Shown: piece by piece, positions 50,921 through 59,380 of the stretch
Numbering within the stretch: position 1 is the first letter of the stretch
How the letters are laid out: every line of letters starts with the position of its first letter
DNA from: Geodermatophilus obscurus DSM 43160
Lineage (GTDB): Bacteria > Actinomycetota > Actinomycetes > Mycobacteriales > Geodermatophilaceae
DNA length: 64,000 nt
Direction of reading: 5' to 3'
NCBI RefSeq assembly: GCF_000025345.1
Contig: NC_013757.1
Coordinates: 3,782,001 to 3,846,000, forward strand
Notes under the pieces: generated by a model
What the model saw: only the letters and a program-made list of their open reading frames with translations
Told to the model about the DNA's origin: nothing
The model's database searches: none
Position numbers and translations under genes: made by a program

Positions 50921-52204
50921 TCACCCGGGCGCGCACCCGGCAGCACGGTCGAGCAGCAGGGTGCGCTCGCGCTCGTTGCGGGTGAGGCCGGCGGCCTGCT
51001 CGAACTCCGCCCGCGCCTCCGCCGTCCGGCCGAGCTGGAGCAGCAGGTCGCCCCGGGCGGCGGGCAGCAGGTGGTAACCGCGCAGCGCGGGGACGGCGGT
51101 CAGCACGTCGACGATGGCCAGGCCGGCGGCCGGACCGTAGGCCCGGGAGACGGCGACGGCGCGGTTGAGCTCGACCACCGGGGACGGCGCGAGCTCGGCC
51201 AGTGCCTCGTAGATGGCGGCGATGCGCACCCAATCGGTCTCCTCCGCCGTGCGGGCGCGGGCGTGGCAGGCGGCGATCGCGGCCTGCAGCCCGTAGGGCC
51301 CCAGGCCCGCGCCGGTCCCCTCGGCCCGGCGCAGCGCTGCCAGCCCGCGGCCGACGAGGACGTGGTCCCAACGGGCGCGGTCCTGGTCCAGGAGCAGGAC
51401 CGGGGCGCCGTCCGGGCTGGTGCGGGCCCGGATCCGGGAGGCCTGCAGCTCCATCAGGGCCACCAGGCCGTGCACCTCGGGCTCCCGCGGCGTCAGCTCG
51501 GCGAGGACGCGGCCGAGCCGCAGCGCCTCCGAGCACAGCTCCGGCCGGGTCCAGTCCCGGCCGGCGGTCGCCGCGTAGCCCTCGTTGAAGACGAGGTAGA
51601 CAACCTCGAGCACCGAGGCGAGCCGGGCCGGGAGGTCGGCGGCGGTGGGCAGCTCGAAGGGCACGTGCGCCGCGGCGAGGGTGCGCTTGGCGCGGACGAT
51701 CCGCTGGGCGACGGTCGACTCCAGGACGAGGAAGGCCCGAGCGATCTCGGCGGTGGTGAGCCCACCGAGCAACCGGAGGGTCAGCGCCACCCGGGCCTCG
51801 CGGGAGAGCACCGGGTGGCAGGCGGTGAACACCAGCCGCAGCAGGTCGTCCTCGACCACCTCGTCCAGCGCCGCGGCCCAGTCGGGCTCCTCGGCCTCGA
51901 CCAGCTCGCGGCCCAGCAGCGCGGTCTTGCGCTCCAGCCGCTCGGCACGCCGGAAGACGTCGACCGACCGGTGCTTGGCGGTGGCCATCAGCCAGGCCGC
52001 CGGCTTGTCGGGGACGCCCGTCTCCGGCCACCGCTCCAGCGCCGCCACCAGCGCGTCCTGGGCCAGCTCCTCGGCCAGGCCGACGTCCCCGGTGACCCGG
52101 GCGAGGGCGGCGACGAGCTTGGCGGACTCGATCCGCCACACGGCCTCGACGACCCGGTGCGTCGTCGTCCGACAGCTTCCCGCCGCCCCGCCCGCCACCT
52201 TCAC
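50921..52204 (-). CDS. ECF42-type sigma factor with C-terminal helical extension
   Basis: A 427-residue protein. Residues 15-90 are sigma-2 (AEELAQDALVAALERWPETGVPDKPAAWLMATAKHRSVDVFRR), 125-180 are sigma-4 (RLLGGLTTAEIARAFLVLESTVAQRIVRAKRTL), and the remainder is a TPR-like extension (about 200-425). That layout, and the DGPF protein directly upstream, define ECF group 42, which lacks an anti-sigma partner. The GTG at 52204 overlaps the stop of the DGPF gene by 4 nt. Confidence 0.9.
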   Translation of the reverse strand: MKVAGGAAGSCRTTTHRVVEAVWRIESAKLVAALARVTGDVGLAEELAQDALVAALERWPETGVPDKPAAWLMATAKHRSVDVFRRAERLERKTALLGRELVEAEEPDWAAALDEVVEDDLLRLVFTACHPVLSREARVALTLRLLGGLTTAEIARAFLVLESTVAQRIVRAKRTLAAAHVPFELPTAADLPARLASVLEVVYLVFNEGYAATAGRDWTRPELCSEALRLGRVLAELTPREPEVHGLVALMELQASRIRARTSPDGAPVLLLDQDRARWDHVLVGRGLAALRRAEGTGAGLGPYGLQAAIAACHARARTAEETDWVRIAAIYEALAELAPSPVVELNRAVAVSRAYGPAAGLAIVDVLTAVPALRGYHLLPAARGDLLLQLGRTAEARAEFEQAAGLTRNERERTLLLDRAAGCAPG

Positions 52205-52626
52205 CGGTTCTGCTGCTGCTCGACGGTGGCCCGCATCCGGTCCTCCTGCTCGCGCAGCTCGGGGGTCATCGCGTCGCCGAAGTCGTCGGTCTCGAAGACC
52301 TGCCGGACCTCGATCTCGCCCTGCCGGAACGGCGCCCGCCGCACCCACTGCTCGACCTCCTCGCGCGAGGTGACCTGCAGGATCCAGAAGCCGGCGATCA
52401 GCTCCTTGGTCTCGGTGAACGGGCCGTCGACCACGGTGCTCTTCCCGTCGGCGTCGTAGCGGACCCGGAAGCCGCGGGAGCTGGGGTGCAGGCCCTCGCC
52501 GGCGAGCATGACGCCGGCCCGGACCAGCTCCTCGTTGTAGGCGCCCATCTCGGCGAGCTCCTGCTCGGTCGGCATCGCGCCGTTCTCGGTGTCCTGGTCG
52601 GCCTTGACGATCACCATGAAGCGCAT
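52201..52626 (-). CDS. DGPF-domain (YCII-related) protein
   Basis: A 141-residue YCII-fold protein with the DGPF signature in STVVDGPFTETKELIAGFW. It begins MRFMVIVKADQDTENG. DGPF proteins accompany ECF42 sigma factors; their role is unclear. The ATG at 52626 follows GAGGAGG. It forms a translationally coupled pair with the sigma gene. Confidence 0.9.
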   Translation of the reverse strand: MRFMVIVKADQDTENGAMPTEQELAEMGAYNEELVRAGVMLAGEGLHPSSRGFRVRYDADGKSTVVDGPFTETKELIAGFWILQVTSREEVEQWVRRAPFRQGEIEVRQVFETDDFGDAMTPELREQEDRMRATVEQQQNR

Positions 52627-52753
52627 CTCGGGTCCCTCCTCGGGCGGGAGCGGTCGCGGCCCGGTCGGCCGGCGGTCCACCGTCCCCCACCTCCACGTCG
52701 AACGGGCACGACCCGGATCGACACGGTCGGGAGATCTTTCTCGGAACGGCCCG

Positions 52754-53446
52754 TCAGAGCCAGCGCGGCAGCTCCGGCAGGTCGCCGTCCGCCGTCAGCT
52801 CCTCGCCCCGGCTGCGCCCGGTGAGCCAGCCGGTGACCGCCGGCAGCGGGCCGGAGACGGCCACCGCGCCGCTCCCCCACTCCCGGTCGCCGGCGAAGAC
52901 GACGACGTCCGGTGTCTCGCCGCGCCGCGCCCACGTGCCGAGCACCTGCTCGCAGATCGCCGCCTGGACCTCCTCGGCGGCGTCGGCGAAGCCCACGCCG
53001 GCGTCGAGGTCGACGGCGTGCACGACCACCTCGACGCAGCGCATCCACGGCACCTCCGAGGCGGGCACCTCCCGGCCCTGCATGGTGCGCACGATCGCTC
53101 CCCACGCCGGGCCGGGGAGCCCGCGGACGGCGTCGGCGAACCGGGCGGCCGCGGCGACGTGCTCGGTGCGCAACTGAGACGCGTCCAGCGCGGCGGTCTC
53201 GGTGATGCCGGCCTCCCGGGCCTCGCGCGAGGGGTACATCGGCGTCTCCTCGCCGGTGCGCGCCCAGGTCAGCAGGTTGCCCAGCGCGTCGGCGTTGCGG
53301 ACGACGTGGGCCACCACGTGCCGCCGGTCCCAACCCGAGCACAGCGAGGGCCGGTCGAACTCCTCGTCGGTCAGCCTGCCGAGCGCCGTGGCGAACAGCC
53401 GCTCGCCGTCGGCCCACCGGTCCAGCGTCTCCTGCGGTGCGGTCAC
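52754..53446 (-). CDS. Mycothiol-dependent maleylpyruvate isomerase-like (DinB/MDMPI) protein
   Basis: A 230-residue helical-bundle protein of the TIGR03086/MDMPI type. WDRRHVVAHVVRNADAL supplies one metal His, MRCVEVVVHAVDLDAGVGF another, with Glu nearby. Members are mycothiol-dependent transferases or isomerases. The GTG at 53446 follows GGAGG. No aromatic-degradation genes are adjacent, so the substrate is unknown. Confidence 0.85.
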   Translation of the reverse strand: MTAPQETLDRWADGERLFATALGRLTDEEFDRPSLCSGWDRRHVVAHVVRNADALGNLLTWARTGEETPMYPSREAREAGITETAALDASQLRTEHVAAAARFADAVRGLPGPAWGAIVRTMQGREVPASEVPWMRCVEVVVHAVDLDAGVGFADAAEEVQAAICEQVLGTWARRGETPDVVVFAGDREWGSGAVAVSGPLPAVTGWLTGRSRGEELTADGDLPELPRWL

Positions 53447-53506
53447 GCCTGCTCCCTCCGGGCGGCGCCGGCGCCGGCCGGCGGTGACGCCCCGACGCTG
53501 GGGCGT

Positions 53507-53655
53507 GTCTGACGGATCCATGCCGATGGGAGCGCCGACCAGGTGGTTGCTCCGCAAGGCCGAGGGCCTTCGGATACCGGTTCGCATCCGACGGCCCTTC
53601 GAACGTAGTGGAGCGCCGTCTGGTCGGCGCTACCGAGGCTGGAGATCCGTCAGAC
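53507..53655. mobile_element. 149-bp imperfect palindrome, MITE-like
   Basis: GTCTGACGGATC (53507-53518) is mirrored exactly by GATCCGTCAGAC (53644-53655), and GCGCCGACCAG (53532-53542) by CTGGTCGGCGC (53620-53630) in register, separated by symmetrical 13-nt mismatched segments. Inside, GGGCC/GGCCC and CGGAT/ATCCG continue the fold to a 10-nt loop. The element occupies the divergent gap between the MDMPI and thioesterase genes. No coding frame and no clear target duplication are seen. Confidence 0.6.
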
Positions 53656-53729
53656 CCGCTCTGGGCCCGGAGCCTCCGGCACGACCCGGCCGGTGAGTCG
53701 GACGGCGCCCCTGCGGGTAGCGCCGCGAC

Positions 53730-54113
53730 ATGAGCGAGCAGACGGGCCCCGGGGGCTTCGCACAGCGGATCGGCGCCCAGGTGGAGGACGCCGACGACGG
53801 CGGCGCGCGGATCGCCTTCGAGGTGCGCGAGGAGCACCTCAACCCGGCGGGCACGCTGCACGGCGGTGTGCTCGCCACGCTGGTCGACACCGCCATGGGC
53901 CAGGCGGTGCGCACCACCACCGGGGAGGGTGAGGTGCCGGCCACCAGCCAGCTCACCGTCACCTACCTGCGCCCGGGCAGCCCCGGACCGCTCGTCGTGA
54001 CCGGCCGGGTCCGCACCCGCGGGAAGCACCTCACCGTCTGCGAGGCCGACGTCGAGCAGGACGGCGAGGCCGTGGCGCACGCCGTCGCGACCTTCGCGCT
54101 GCTGCACCGCTGA
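53730..54113 (+). CDS. PaaI-type hotdog thioesterase
   Basis: A 127-residue hotdog-fold protein. NPAGTLHGGVLATLVDTAMG carries the HGG catalytic signature (His44-Gly46) and the acidic residue of PaaI-like acyl-CoA thioesterases. TSQLTVTYLRPG is the second typical strand. The ATG lacks a clear ribosome-binding site. Hairpin repeat copy F begins 4 bp after its stop. Confidence 0.9.
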   Translation: MSEQTGPGGFAQRIGAQVEDADDGGARIAFEVREEHLNPAGTLHGGVLATLVDTAMGQAVRTTTGEGEVPATSQLTVTYLRPGSPGPLVVTGRVRTRGKHLTVCEADVEQDGEAVAHAVATFALLHR

Positions 54114-54117
54114 GAAA

Positions 54118-54171
54118 GGACCCCCTGCCCCCCACCACTCGCAGGCTCGCGGCGGGACCCTGCAGGGGGCC
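54118..54171 (-). repeat. GAGCCTGCGA hairpin repeat, copy F
   Basis: Read on the minus strand: stem CCCCCTGC/GCAGGGGG, loop GAGCCTGCGA, inner stem with two G-T wobbles, tail TCCTTTCT. The 227-bp gap 54172-54398 that follows is GC-rich with small hairpins but holds no identifiable gene or signal. Confidence 0.85.
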
Positions 54172-54398
54172 AGCGGGAGCAGGGCCGTTACCGGCCGCGC
54201 TGCGGGCCCGGCACCACGGTCGATGGGCCCTGTCCGCGGGGGTGCGGCCTCACTACGGTCGGCCCCGGCCGGCGACGACGGGGGCTGCGCCGGGCCCGCA
54301 GCGACAGCCGCAGCCCCCGGGCCGGTGACCGCGCTGCCGGCCGGACCCCGCGCCCCCGCCGGCGTCGTCCATCGTTCCGGACGACCGCTGGAGGGGCC

Positions 54399-55769
54399 AT
54401 GACCACGCAGGTGCCAGGCACGCTCGCCGACCGCTTCCGGGGCCAGGTGATCCGGCCCGGGGACCCGGACTACGAGGAGGCGCGGCACGTCTACAACGCC
54501 ATGATCGACGCCCGGCCGCACGTGGTCATCCGGTGCGCCGGTACCGACGACGTGGTGGCCGCGGTCCGGTACGCGACGGAGACCGGTCGCGCGGTCGCCG
54601 TCCGCGGCGGCGGGCACTCCGTGCCCGGCTTCGGCACGGCGGACGACGCGGTCGTCGTCGACCTGTCGGTGATGCAGGCCGTGGACGTCGACCCGGCCGC
54701 CCGGACGGCGTCCGCCGGCGGCGGGACGACGTGGGGCCGGTTCAATGACGCGACCGCCGCCTCCGGGCAGGCCACGACCGGCGGGATCATCTCGACCACC
54801 GGCATCGGCGGGCTGACCCTCGGTGGCGGCATCGGCTACCTGTCCCGCGGCGCGGGTCTGTCCTGCGACAACCTGGTCGCCGCCGAGGTGGTGACCGCCG
54901 ACGGCCGGGTGGTGACCGCCGACGAGGACGAGAACGCGGACCTGTTCTGGGCGCTGCGCGGCGGCGGCGGCAACTTCGGCGTCGTCACTCGCTTCACCTA
55001 CCGGCTGCACCCGGTGGACCAGATCTACGGCGGGCCCGTGTTCTTCGAGCTGGCCGACGCGCCTGCGGTGCTGACCTTCTACCGCGAGTTCATCCGGGAG
55101 GCACCCCGCGAGTACGGCGGCTTCCCGGCGTTCCAGATCGCCCCGCCGCTGCCGTTCGTGCCGGAGGCCCGGGTCGGTGAGCCGTTCGTGGCGGTCGTCT
55201 CCTGTTACAACGGCTCCGCGGAGGAGGGCGAGCGGATCATCGCCGGTCTGCGCGAGGTCGCCGCACCGGTGGCCGAGCACGTCGGGCCGATGCCCTACCC
55301 GGCGCTCAACAGCGCCTTCGACCCGCTGGTCCCGCCCGGGCTGCAGCACTACTGGAAGGCCGCGTTCGTCACCGAGCTGACCGACGAGGCGATCGCCGCG
55401 CACGTCGAGCACGGCGCCCGGGTCCCGGTGGTCAACTCGACCATGCACATCTACCCGATCAACGGGGCAGTGCACGACGTGGCACCCGACGCCACTGCCT
55501 TCGGCCACCGCGACGCCCACTTCGCGACGGTGATCGCCGGGATGTGGCCCGACCCGGCCGACAACGAGGCGAACACCCGCTGGGTCCGCGACTACCACGC
55601 GGCGATCGCGCCGCACTCCCAGGCCGGGGGCTACACCAACTTCGCCTCGGCCGACGACGCGGGGAAGGTCGCCGAGAACTACGGCGCGAACTACGAGCGG
55701 CTGCGCGAGGTCAAGCGGGCCTGGGACCCGGGCAACCTGTTCCGCCTCAACCAGAACATCGCGCCGTGA
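54399..55769 (+). CDS. FAD-linked oxidoreductase with BBE domain
   Basis: A 456-residue flavoprotein. Residues 40-215 form a PCMH-type FAD domain with VRGGGHSVPGFG, where His73 is the usual covalent FAD ligand. TTGGIISTTGIGGLTLGGGIGYLSRGAGL follows, and the C-terminal BBE motif NYGANYERLREVKRAWDPGNLFRLNQNI is complete. Substrates in the family range from sugars to alkaloids and cannot be named here. The ATG follows GGAGGGG. Confidence 0.9.
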   Translation: MTTQVPGTLADRFRGQVIRPGDPDYEEARHVYNAMIDARPHVVIRCAGTDDVVAAVRYATETGRAVAVRGGGHSVPGFGTADDAVVVDLSVMQAVDVDPAARTASAGGGTTWGRFNDATAASGQATTGGIISTTGIGGLTLGGGIGYLSRGAGLSCDNLVAAEVVTADGRVVTADEDENADLFWALRGGGGNFGVVTRFTYRLHPVDQIYGGPVFFELADAPAVLTFYREFIREAPREYGGFPAFQIAPPLPFVPEARVGEPFVAVVSCYNGSAEEGERIIAGLREVAAPVAEHVGPMPYPALNSAFDPLVPPGLQHYWKAAFVTELTDEAIAAHVEHGARVPVVNSTMHIYPINGAVHDVAPDATAFGHRDAHFATVIAGMWPDPADNEANTRWVRDYHAAIAPHSQAGGYTNFASADDAGKVAENYGANYERLREVKRAWDPGNLFRLNQNIAP

Positions 55770-55786
55770 CAGCTCGGGGAGGCGTC

Positions 55787-55985
55787 GTGCAGACCATCGC
55801 GCGCACCGACCTCCCCGTGGCGATGGAGGGCGACGGGGTCGAGTTCCGGACGAGGCGGGGCAGGCGTTCCCTTGGGCGGCCGGCCACGGGCCCGAGGCGC
55901 TGACCGACTGCGAGTACGTCGACTTCTCCCCGCCGGAGGAGCCCGGAGCAGTCGTCCGGCACCTCCAGCGGCTGCCCGGCGCCGG
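55787..55985 (+). pseudogene. Decayed cupin gene with internal deletion and frameshift
   Basis: A GTG at 55787 opens MQTIARTDLPVAMEGDGVEFR, a typical start of a small cupin. After about 21 codons the reading must move to another frame near 55847, where EAGQAFPWAAGHGPEALTDCEYVDFSP and VVRHLQRL resemble the C-terminal end of the same family. About 70 codons holding the metal-binding barrel appear deleted, so the gene is dead. It is directly downstream of the FAD oxidoreductase. Confidence 0.65.
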
Positions 55986-56052
55986 CTCCGGGACAGGCTG
56001 CCCGGTCGCGCGTCGTCCTGGCCGGGCGGGACGGTCACCTCGACGGACGAGA

Positions 56053-56087
56053 GGGGCCGGGGCCGGACGACGTCCGGTCCCGGCCCC
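56053..56087. terminator. Strong hairpin between convergent units
   Basis: GGGGCCGGGGCCGGAC and GTCCGGTCCCGGCCCC form 16-bp arms with one mismatch and a 3-nt loop, 13 bp from the stop of the next leftward gene. Confidence 0.75.
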
Positions 56088-56099
56088 CACCGCGGGACC

Positions 56100-56333
56100 T
56101 CAGCCGCTCATGCGCGAGCGCAGCAGCGCCTTGCCCTGCTCGGCCCCCTTGCGGCTGTCGCTCTGCGCCTTGCGGAACAGGTCGGCGAGCTCGTTGTCAC
56201 CGTCCCGTTCCGCGTCCTGGACGTAGGTCTCCAGCCGCAGGGCATTGCTCAGGCACTGCTCGGTGAACCAGATGAGGTTGTAGTCCTTGTCCTTGGTGCC
56301 GGTGACGTCGCCGGTCTCCGTGGCTGCGCTCAT
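56100..56333 (-). CDS. Small acidic helical protein, unknown function
   Basis: A 77-residue protein: DKDYNLIWFTEQCLSNALRLETYVQDAERDGDNELADLFRKAQSDSRKGAEQGKALL suggests a helical hairpin. Short proteins of this kind occur in actinobacteria; no role is known to me. The ATG at 56333 follows GAGGAGG. Confidence 0.72.
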   Translation of the reverse strand: MSAATETGDVTGTKDKDYNLIWFTEQCLSNALRLETYVQDAERDGDNELADLFRKAQSDSRKGAEQGKALLRSRMSG

Positions 56334-56529
56334 CGCGTTCCTCCTCGACGGTTGCTCGGGCACTCGCGCGCCGACGTCTCCGTGGCAGCTGCCGCGGACG
56401 ACGCCGGCAGGGCCAGTGCAGCGGATCGGCCGCCGCAGCGGAACCGGTGCGTGCGCGCCGAGTGACTGCCGGAACAGCCCCCCTGCCGGGCCCCGCCCCC
56501 GTCCAGGGCACCGCCCCGAGCGCTGATGG

Positions 56530-56579
56530 CCCTCTTGCAGGGTCCGCCGCGCGCTTGCGAGTGGCGGGGGGCAAGGGGG
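56530..56579 (+). repeat. GAGCCTGCGA hairpin repeat, copy G (divergent)
   Basis: The stem CCCTCTTGC/GCAAGGGGG has one T-G wobble, the inner stem CCGCCGC/GTGGCGG one more, and the loop is the variant GCGCTTGCGA. A further tail-like stretch (GTCCTCCTGCTGCGAG) follows to about 56612. It lies in the 305-bp gap 56334-56638, where I see nothing else. Confidence 0.75.
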
Positions 56580-56638
56580 TCCTCCAAGGGGAGGGGGGGT
56601 CCTCCTGCTGCGAGAGGCGGGGGCGGGAGGGTCCTTCG

Positions 56639-57061
56639 TCAGCTCGGGCGGGTGCCGGCGAGCTCGCGGGCGGCCGCGGCCGCGTCGGTGTCGAGCACGC
56701 GGGCGCGCTCGTGGCGCTCGATGAGCTGGTGGTAGCGGGTCCACGCCTCCTCGGGCCGGATGCCGAGCGCCTCGGCGATCTGCTCCCAAGAGGCACCGCC
56801 GCGCAGGGCGGCGCGGAACCCGGTCAGCTGGCTGTCCCGGGCCTTTCGCGCCACGACCTCACCGAGCGCGAGCAGCTCCAGCGACTCGGGGACGTCGAGC
56901 GACGTGGTGGCCGACCGGAACGAGGTCCAGTCGTCGGCGTCGACGTCCTCCGCGGTGTTCAGCGTGGTCTCCCCGCTGTCCCGCCGGGCCAGGAAGTCCA
57001 GGCGGGTGACAGCCGTCGTCAGGGAGAACTCCTGCTCGAGGGTGTCGGGCGTGATGCTCAT
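56639..57061 (-). CDS. Small protein with helix-turn-helix-like segment
   Basis: A 140-residue mostly helical protein. The segment GGASWEQIAEALGIRPEEAWTRYHQLIERH resembles an HTH used in small DNA-binding proteins. No effector domain is present. The ATG at 57061 is chosen over an upstream start at 57100 because it has a GGGATG sequence before it; the choice is uncertain. Confidence 0.65.
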   Translation of the reverse strand: MSITPDTLEQEFSLTTAVTRLDFLARRDSGETTLNTAEDVDADDWTSFRSATTSLDVPESLELLALGEVVARKARDSQLTGFRAALRGGASWEQIAEALGIRPEEAWTRYHQLIERHERARVLDTDAAAAARELAGTRPS

Positions 57062-57181
57062 GCGGCATCCCATCCCCGACCCGGTCCGCAGGTCAAACAC
57101 GGTGCGACCGAGATCTCCCCGATCCAGCGAGCCCCGACCGACCGCGCCCGCCCGTGCACGTCATGGGCTCGCCCGGACGGC

Positions 57182-57215
57182 GCGAGGGCCCGCCCCCGAG
57201 CGGGAGCGGGCCCTC
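57182..57215 (-). terminator. Hairpin after the helical-bundle protein gene
   Basis: CGAGGGCCCGC and GCGGGCCCTCG are perfect 11-bp arms around 12 nt, 17 bp after the stop of the leftward gene. Confidence 0.75.
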
Positions 57216-57232
57216 GTGAGGGGTGTGCGACG

Positions 57233-58204
57233 TCAGCTGTCGACGCCCACGGCCTCCTTGGCCAGCGCGGCGACCTGGGTCTGCGCGGCGTTCACGATGC
57301 TGGTCCGCTTCTTGTGGGTCTCCTCGTAGCGGATGATCACCCGGACGTCGTGGGCGCTCTTGAGCTCCTTGACCGCCTTGATGGCGTCCTGGGTCGACAG
57401 CGAGTCGTAGCCCTTGATCGGCAGCTCGTCGGCGCTGACGTCGCCGAGCTCCTCGCGGGCGGCCTTGGCGGCGTTGGCGGCGTCCTTGTTGCCCTCGCGA
57501 CGGGCGATCCGCTCGGCCCGGCGCAGCGCGGCGCTGCGGCCGACGGTCAGCGTCTCGCGGACGGCGTCGGTGAAGGAGGAGGCCTTGTCGGTCGCCTCGT
57601 TCAGCCGCTCACCGGCCTGCTCGCGGCGCTGGTGCACCGACTCGACGACCTCGTTGACCCGGTTGGCCCAAAAGCGGACCGGGGCGTTGGCGGCGCGGGC
57701 GGCGGTGCCGGCGACCCGCTGCAGCGCGGTGGCCTGCAGCGCGGCCGGGCCACCGAGGGCCTCCTCGGCCAGGACGACGGTCAGCCACTCGACGGTGGCC
57801 TTGTGCGCGGTGATCAGCCGCTCGGCGAGCTGGCGGACCTTCGGCAGCTCGGCCTGCTCGGCGAGCACCTTGAGGTAGGTGGCGCGGTCGAGCAGCTGGT
57901 GCTCCAGATTGAGGTCCTGCAGCAGGGCCTCCTCGAGCGGCTCGGCCTGCTCGAAGCCGGCCTTGAGGACGGCGGAGAGGCGGCCCACGGCCGGGGTCAC
58001 GACGTCCGGCACGCCACCGATGGCGCGCAGCTGGTCGGTGATGGCCTGGGTCCGCTCGGCGGCGTTGTCGGCGTTCTGGGTCAGCTCCCGGCGCACGGCC
58101 TCGGTGCGGGCCTGAGAGATGCGGGTCCGAGCGACCTGCTCCTCGGTCTGGGTCAGCAGCACGAGGGCGCGGAGCTGGTTGATGATCTTGGCGTTGTCGG
58201 CCAT
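57233..58204 (-). CDS. Ferritin-like helical-bundle protein, unknown function
   Basis: A 323-residue, almost wholly helical protein. The first 170 residues look like a ferritin-like four-helix bundle (LLTQTEEQVARTRISQARTEAVRRELTQNADNAAERTQAI ... DLNLEHQLLDRATYLKVLAEQAEL); the rest is Lys/Arg-rich and ends in an AIKAVKELKSAHDVRVIIRYEETHKKRTSI segment. Diiron ligands are not clearly complete. A good promoter lies upstream on this strand (TTAGCA and AATACT, 17 bp apart) in an AT-richer stretch, so strong expression is likely. Confidence 0.7.
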   Translation of the reverse strand: MADNAKIINQLRALVLLTQTEEQVARTRISQARTEAVRRELTQNADNAAERTQAITDQLRAIGGVPDVVTPAVGRLSAVLKAGFEQAEPLEEALLQDLNLEHQLLDRATYLKVLAEQAELPKVRQLAERLITAHKATVEWLTVVLAEEALGGPAALQATALQRVAGTAARAANAPVRFWANRVNEVVESVHQRREQAGERLNEATDKASSFTDAVRETLTVGRSAALRRAERIARREGNKDAANAAKAAREELGDVSADELPIKGYDSLSTQDAIKAVKELKSAHDVRVIIRYEETHKKRTSIVNAAQTQVAALAKEAVGVDS

Positions 58205-58381
58205 AGCGAGAAGAACTCCAAAAATCGGGGATGACCTGACTTCTGGAGTATTGCCCGGCATCCGCCCTCTGCTAACTCCTGCAAGCGCATTGCTTGCTGT
58301 GAACCGCGTCACGACATGTCGACGTGTCGACTCGGCGCCCCCCGCCCGGGCCGCCTGTGCCGCGCCCCGGACGGCCGGCGC

Positions 58382-58564
58382 TCAGCGCGCGGGGACAGCG
58401 GGCTTGCCGGGGCGCTCCAGCCGCAGCACCGGCTGGGTCAGCTCGTCGGCCAGCGGCGACCGCGGCCGGGACGACGGGGACGGGGACGGCGGGACCACCG
58501 CGCCGCAGCCGACGCAGAACCGGCCCTGCTGACGGGCCGCTCCGCACTTCGCACACGCCGACAC
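58382..58564 (-). CDS. Zinc-ribbon small protein
   Basis: A 60-residue protein with an N-terminal zinc ribbon (Cys4, Cys7, Cys17, Cys20) followed by a Ser/Pro-rich, charged tail. The GTG at 58564 follows GAGGAGG. Such short zinc-ribbon proteins have no defined role. Confidence 0.72.
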   Translation of the reverse strand: MSACAKCGAARQQGRFCVGCGAVVPPSPSPSSRPRSPLADELTQPVLRLERPGKPAVPAR

Positions 58565-58688
58565 CGGCGTCCTCCTCGCTCCCGGGAAGTCCGGCGACTT
58601 CGCTCGGCGGCACCCTGCCAGGTGCGGACCTCCCGCGGCGTGGGATGGGACGGGTGGGACGAGCTGTCGCAGGACCGTTGCCAACCGC

Positions 58689-59153
58689 TCAGCGCAGCAG
58701 GTCCAGCAGCCGGTCCAGGAGCGGCACCTGGCCCCTGACCAGCTTCTCCCGCGCCTCGTCGAGCGGCATCCACGCGGCGCGGTCGATCTCGGGGAACTCC
58801 TGCAGGCGGCCCGAGCGCGGCGGCCACTCGAGGGTGAAGGTGTTGCTGACCGCGGCCGCCGCGTCGAGGTCCCCCTCCGCGGCCCAGGCGGTGAGCCGCT
58901 TGCCGCCCGACTGCCGGACCTCACCCAGCGGGACGAGGTCGGTGACGGGCGCCGGGGTGCCCATCTCCTCGGCGAACTCGCGCAGCGCGACGTCCCGCGG
59001 CTCCTCGTCGGCGCCGTGCTCGCCCTTGGGGATCGACCAGGCGCCGGCGTCCTTGCGCGCCCAGAACGGGCCGCCCATGTGCCCGACCAGCACCTCGACG
59101 CCGCGCTCGTGATGCCGCCGGTAGAGCAGCAGCCCCGCACTCGTCCTCGGCAT
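58689..59153 (-). CDS. NUDIX hydrolase
   Basis: A 154-residue protein with a full Nudix box from Gly44 to Gly65 (GEHGADEEPRDVALREFAEEMG pattern: G-x5-E-x7-REx-x-EE-x-G). SAGLLLYRRHHERGVEVLVGHMGGPFW and the C-terminal DRAAWMPLDEAREKL resemble the house-cleaning diadenosine or nucleotide hydrolases of actinobacteria. The ATG at 59153 has GGGGGA upstream; an earlier GTG at 59165 is the alternative start. Confidence 0.88.
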   Translation of the reverse strand: MPRTSAGLLLYRRHHERGVEVLVGHMGGPFWARKDAGAWSIPKGEHGADEEPRDVALREFAEEMGTPAPVTDLVPLGEVRQSGGKRLTAWAAEGDLDAAAAVSNTFTLEWPPRSGRLQEFPEIDRAAWMPLDEAREKLVRGQVPLLDRLLDLLR

Positions 59154-59190
59154 CCCGTCCCCCACTCCGCCTCGCGCCCTGCCCCGGGAC

Positions 59191-59259
59191 GAGCAGAGCC
59201 CGAGGCCGCCCCCTCATGCTGCATGCCCCGGCTCTGCTCACCGGAGGGAGCAGAGCCCG
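59191..59259. repeat. GAGCAGAGCC repeat cluster
   Basis: GAGCAGAGCCCG occurs at 59191 and 59248, and its complement GGCTCTGCTC at 59230-59239. Together with the hairpin 31 bp further on they fill the 227-bp gap between the NUDIX start and the enoyl-CoA hydratase stop. Confidence 0.6.
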
Positions 59260-59289
59260 CGGCACCCGGCAAGCACTTCCCCCGTGGCA

Positions 59290-59325
59290 CTCGTGCTCTG
59301 CCCACCACCGTGGGCAGAGCACGAG
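59290..59325. terminator. Hairpin of the CGTGCTCTGCCCAC palindrome family, second copy
   Basis: Two perfect 16-bp arms, CTCGTGCTCTGCCCAC and its complement, surround CACC. The arms match the hairpin after copA (5603-5646) over about 14 bp. It lies 56 bp after the enoyl-CoA hydratase stop. Confidence 0.75.
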
Positions 59326-59380
59326 CCTCCCGGGAGTCACCTGCCGCCCACCCGTGCCGCAGCGGGAGCGCAGAGCCGGA

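Noticed and set aside
53571-53591. GGTTCGCATCC inside the 149-bp palindrome resembles a tRNA T-arm.
   Set aside because: No acceptor, D or anticodon arms can be drawn around it, and the bases are explained by the palindrome's apical loop.
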